Positions 61,100-64,000 of a DNA stretch of 64,000 bases are shown in pieces. The DNA lies in assembly GCF_047920995.1 (NCBI RefSeq), contig NZ_JBLRWZ010000004.1:47712-111711 (forward strand), given 5' to 3'. The stretch is from Aliidiomarina sp047920995. GTDB taxonomy: Bacteria; Pseudomonadota; Gammaproteobacteria; Enterobacterales; Alteromonadaceae. Below the pieces are notes generated by a model, which searched no databases, had not been told where the DNA came from, and was given only the letters and a program-made list of their open reading frames with translations. Both the position numbers and the translations under genes were made by a program. The number at the start of each line of letters is the position of its first letter. The first letter of the stretch is position 1.

Positions 61100-62164
61100 C
61101 TATTCCCACGCTTGTACATGCTCGCGAATGCTACCCGTGGCCAAGCTTTCCGCTACTTCTTCGGCTAAACGATAGCCAGCATCAGTTGCTTGCTGCCAAA
61201 ATTTTTGTCGAGCCGCCACATCTAAATTTGCAAAATCATGCCGATCTGGAATTTTCCCATAAGGTAATGCATCAATAAACGCTTGCGTTGGCATGATCAT
61301 TACCGCATTTCGCCAATTTTTTCCGGTAGTACGGCGCTTAGTATTCTTATCAAACCACCCCGGTATCACCTCACGCTGAAAATGCGGGTACAGCACTAAA
61401 CCCGCTTGATCATCAAGCGGTACATCAAAGTGATAATCGGTTACGCCACCATCGCGATACACCCCAGGCGGCGCACCGGGAATATCACGCACCCCATCTA
61501 AAACCAACGGAATCGAGCCCGTAGCCAGTAATGCTTGGCGAAAGTTATCCGCACTTAACGCCACATGCTCAGTGGGTAAATCATGCCAATTTCTACCCAT
61601 TGGCGGCTGCGCATTAGGATGATGAAACACCACCCGTTGATAACTGCTTTGTAAGGTTTTTCGAGACAGCATATTAAGTGCAGCAGCCTTTACTAAGCCT
61701 AAGCCCTGACCCAATCGCCCATTAGCGGCATTTAAGCCTTTGCAACGCACTACGATCATATGATGTAGAAACGTATCTTGTTGCAATATCTCGGTTACCG
61801 CTGAATCGGGTACATACTCGTGTAGCAAATCGATTGCTTTATCAGTAATTTCGCGCACATCCGGCTTTTCTGTGTATACCGTTGCCCGATATAGCCTACT
61901 AAACAGCGCACTTGCCTCGGCGGCATTACTACGCCCTAAGCTGGCAAAACGCCAACCGCCCGCTGAGGTGCCCAATAAATTCAAAGGTACTTGGCGATGG
62001 GCAAAAAACTCACCAAAAAAGTAGTTATCTAAACCTTGTAAAATAAACCACTTTGGGCCACCCGATGCGCCAAGCATTGTACTCACATCATTAGCCGCTA
62101 AACCTTGCTCACGAATGTGCACAAGTGCATCAGCCCCAGCTTTTATTTCTGCCCATTTCATCAT
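61100..62164 (-). CDS. Cytoplasmic patatin-like protein
   Basis: 354 residues with no signal peptide or barrel. Patatin-type motifs: oxyanion GASGGPKW (about 33-40), nucleophile GTSAGGW (about 65-71, serine about 67) and catalytic Asp in YRDGGVTDYH (about 237). The order and spacing fit the patatin fold, a serine-aspartate lipid hydrolase, but the rest is far from RssA-type proteins. Two adjacent ATG codons could start it. It lies 18 bases after the DUF3392 membrane gene and is probably co-transcribed with it. Substrate unknown. Confidence 0.75.
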   Translation of the reverse strand: MMKWAEIKAGADALVHIREQGLAANDVSTMLGASGGPKWFILQGLDNYFFGEFFAHRQVPLNLLGTSAGGWRFASLGRSNAAEASALFSRLYRATVYTEKPDVREITDKAIDLLHEYVPDSAVTEILQQDTFLHHMIVVRCKGLNAANGRLGQGLGLVKAAALNMLSRKTLQSSYQRVVFHHPNAQPPMGRNWHDLPTEHVALSADNFRQALLATGSIPLVLDGVRDIPGAPPGVYRDGGVTDYHFDVPLDDQAGLVLYPHFQREVIPGWFDKNTKRRTTGKNWRNAVMIMPTQAFIDALPYGKIPDRHDFANLDVAARQKFWQQATDAGYRLAEEVAESLATGSIREHVQAWE

Positions 62165-62182
62165 GAGAACTCAAAATCCTAA

Positions 62183-62509
62183 TTAAAAAGTGTGTTTACG
62201 CTCAGCGATAATACCAAGCGCAAGCATAATTCCGATCACTACCAGCCCTAGATATCGCACCGATAGTTGGCTTAGTTGCAACTGAATAAATGGCGCCATC
62301 CAATTCATGAGAATGCCATAGCCAAACGCACATAAAAGGACAAAAATAATGGTACGAAAGAGAAAATGATAATGGCTGATTTGCCGTTTCACTGCGCGAT
62401 TAATATCATTGCCAAAAATCACTAACAAAGTGGCGGCAATCATTAGGCTGATATAGGCGAGATGACCACGCATCCATGCGCCGATTTCCACTAATAATTC
62501 GTTGATCAC
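62183..62509 (-). CDS. DUF3392 family membrane protein
   Basis: 108 residues with three hydrophobic helices (about 16-34, 50-70 and 84-102). IFGNDINRAVKRQISHYHFLFRTIIFVLLCAFGYG matches the DUF3392 family, which is of unknown function and restricted mainly to marine gammaproteobacteria. It is probably in one operon with the patatin-like gene. The 254 bases upstream to xthA hold no gene I can support. Confidence 0.8.
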   Translation of the reverse strand: MINELLVEIGAWMRGHLAYISLMIAATLLVIFGNDINRAVKRQISHYHFLFRTIIFVLLCAFGYGILMNWMAPFIQLQLSQLSVRYLGLVVIGIMLALGIIAERKHTF

Positions 62510-62764
62510 TGCGTATTCCTGAACGTTATTTATTATTATCTATGCGGTTACAAGCGCCATAGTATAACCAGAGCCGCATTGATGTACAGATAGCGGTGGC
62601 TATTTTCCTTTGCAACAAGCCGCTTGCTGGTGGCGCTAAACTTGGCAAATCAACATGCGCAAAGGATTACCACACTTCTGTGCTGCATCAATTGCTCGGC
62701 AATGGTATTCTTTTCATCAACATCTTTCGTAATCATCCATTAAGAACCTTATAAGAATCTTTTT

Positions 62765-63574
62765 ATGAAATTTATTAGTTTTAATATCAATGGCCTACGC
62801 GCCCGCTTACACCAACTACAAGCCTTAATTGATAAGCATCAACCCGATGTAATTGGCTTACAAGAAACTAAAGTGCATGATGAGCAATTTCCCCTCGCCG
62901 CGGTAGAAGCAATGGGCTATCAGGTGCTCTATTTTGGCCAGAAAGGCCATTATGGCGTAGCCTTGCTTACTAAGTTACCGTACACCGATGTTTGCTACGG
63001 CTGGCCTGGTGATGATGCAGAAGCCCAACGCCGAATGATTATGGCAACCGTAACCACCCCTACCGGTGAAAACATCCGCGTAATGAATGGTTACTTTCCA
63101 CAAGGGGAATCCCGTGACCACCCACTCAAGTTTCCAGCAAAAGAAAAATTCTATGCTGATTTAATGGATTACTTGAATACCACCCAATCCCCCGAGCAAC
63201 CGCTAATTTTGATGGGCGATGTGAATATTTCGTCTACGGACGCCGATATCGGTATTGGCGAGCCAAACCGAAAACGTTGGTTAGCTACTGGCAAGTGTAG
63301 TTTTCTGCCGGAAGAGCGGGAATGGATGCAGCGTTTAATGGATTGGGGTTTTACGGATACATTCCGCGCTCTTAATCCTGAAGTTGATAACCAGTTTAGC
63401 TGGTTTGATTATCGCTCACGCGGATTCGATGATAATCGCGGGCTGCGCATTGATTTGATTCTTGCTACGCCACAGCTGGCCGAACGTTGTGTTGATGCCG
63501 GTATCGATTATGAATTGCGTGGCATTGAAAAGCCTTCTGATCACGCACCCATTTGGAGTACGTTCAAACTCTAG
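62765..63574 (+). CDS. xthA: Exonuclease III (AP endonuclease)
   Basis: 269 residues; cuts DNA at abasic sites and trims 3' blocked ends in base excision repair. Endonuclease/exonuclease/phosphatase fold: FNINGLRARL, IGLQETKVHD (metal Glu), GYFPQGESRDHP, LMGDVNISSTDADIG, and the C-terminal IEKPSDHAPIW with catalytic Asp-His. Length equals the E. coli enzyme. No strong Shine-Dalgarno is seen before the ATG. Confidence 0.96.
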   Translation: MKFISFNINGLRARLHQLQALIDKHQPDVIGLQETKVHDEQFPLAAVEAMGYQVLYFGQKGHYGVALLTKLPYTDVCYGWPGDDAEAQRRMIMATVTTPTGENIRVMNGYFPQGESRDHPLKFPAKEKFYADLMDYLNTTQSPEQPLILMGDVNISSTDADIGIGEPNRKRWLATGKCSFLPEEREWMQRLMDWGFTDTFRALNPEVDNQFSWFDYRSRGFDDNRGLRIDLILATPQLAERCVDAGIDYELRGIEKPSDHAPIWSTFKL

Positions 63575-63618
63575 CGGGCACCCCTGCTTTTAAACTGCGT
63601 AACTTAGCTATAGAAAAC

Positions 63619-63647
63619 AAAAAGCCAGAACAATGTTCTGGCTTTTT
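63619..63647. terminator. Bidirectional terminator between xthA and yfbV
   Basis: A perfect 13-bp stem (AAAAAGCCAGAAC with GTTCTGGCTTTTT) around AAT serves both convergent genes. Confidence 0.95.
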
Positions 63648-63672
63648 AATTACTTGATAATCAAGCATAGCC

Positions 63673-64000
63673 TTACTGCTCTTCAGGTGGTAACACCGCT
63701 AAGGCTTTGCGTAATACTCGTGCTAAATCTACATAGCATGGGCCTTTCCGATGGCCCGGCAAGCGGATGTCTTCACCCGCTGCATTCAATTTGTTCTGTA
63801 ACTCAAAATACCAATTATTCAATGCCGGAGGCAGAATCTGATATGCCCGTTTGCCAAGCCAATAATACCCCTGTAACGGCAGTACCAGAATAAATAACGA
63901 AGTTGCCAATATTTGTGGCAACAATTCACTACCTAAATATTGAAATTGCACAAAGAAGTTGGCTACTGCCGCTACAGGCAGTACTTTAACCCCAAGCTTA
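63673..64000 (-). CDS. yfbV: UPF0208 membrane protein YfbV, 5' end beyond window
   Basis: The visible 108 codons contain two hydrophobic stretches (about LGVKVLPVAAVANFFVQF, and PQILATSLFILVLPLQGYYWLGKRA) and LPPALNNWYFELQNKL, matching the E. coli YfbV segment with LPMQGLWWLGKR and LPPAILNWFYEV (DUF412). In E. coli YfbV is linked to chromosome organisation at the Ter macrodomain boundary. The frame stays open to the right edge, so the N-terminal part lies outside. Confidence 0.88.
   Translation of the reverse strand, partial: KLGVKVLPVAAVANFFVQFQYLGSELLPQILATSLFILVLPLQGYYWLGKRAYQILPPALNNWYFELQNKLNAAGEDIRLPGHRKGPCYVDLARVLRKALAVLPPEEQ

Noticed and set aside
62510..62764. Possible small genes in the DUF3392-xthA gap.
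   Set aside because: Only short frames (for example 25 codons) without Shine-Dalgarno; nothing I can support.

Overview
The window is a chromosomal stretch from a gammaproteobacterium, most likely a marine or aquatic member of the Alteromonadales. The thrS-infC-rpmI-rplT-pheS order, ubiG, xthA, an MltC-type lysozyme, UPF0208 (YfbV), DUF3010, DUF3080 and DUF3392 are all typical of that group. A monomeric isocitrate dehydrogenase and secreted S9 peptidase recall Idiomarina-like amino-acid degraders, but the genus is a guess. I see no prophage, insertion sequence, CRISPR array or rRNA. One tRNA gene, tRNA-Val(GAC), is present.

Layout. Bases 1-3.9 kb hold the translation operon read leftward: thrS, infC with an AUU start, rpmI, rplT, then pheS running off the left edge. 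The thrS leader carries a stem-loop that looks like the anticodon arm of tRNA-Thr. Bases 4.0-12 kb hold a DMT exporter, a zinc-ribbon protein, riboflavin synthase, a DUF3080 protein, a patatin with an outer-membrane barrel coupled to a shortened diacylglycerol-kinase-like protein, a YgjP-type metalloprotein and an orphan substrate-binding lipoprotein. Bases 12.2-18.7 kb are a complete RND efflux operon (TetR, adaptor, pump, outer-membrane factor) with a clear promoter and operator. Bases 18.6-31 kb hold a CDF metal exporter, monomeric IDH, a double cupin, PrpE, a cold-shock protein, an S9 peptidase coupled to PfkB, DUF3010, MltC and a lipoprotein.

Bases 31-41 kb hold a fatty-acyl-CoA synthetase, UbiG, a pseudouridine synthase, KatG, the wreck of an acyl-CoA dehydrogenase gene and a TonB-dependent receptor under Fur-type control. 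Bases 41.2-46.4 kb hold tRNA-Val, TrxC, a 35-residue membrane peptide and a cyclic-di-GMP group: a GAF-GGDEF-EAL protein, a PAS-GGDEF cyclase and an RsbQ-type alpha/beta hydrolase. In Bacillus RsbQ works with a PAS-domain phosphatase. Here the hydrolase is paired with a PAS-cyclase, which suggests small-molecule sensing feeding c-di-GMP turnover, and this is the most interesting module of the window.

Bases 46.5-53.5 kb are one leftward cluster: a beta-CASP RNase-like protein, a CoA transferase, a P-type cation ATPase broken by a single frameshift, and a phospholipase-D lipoprotein. Bases 53.6-56.7 kb are the glutathione-dependent formaldehyde pathway (frmA, fghA) with a divergent LysR regulator. 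Bases 56.7-64 kb hold a persulfide-dioxygenase-like MBL protein, an Lgt-like/TlpA fusion, a MoxR-VWA pair, small membrane proteins, a second patatin, xthA and the start-less end of yfbV.
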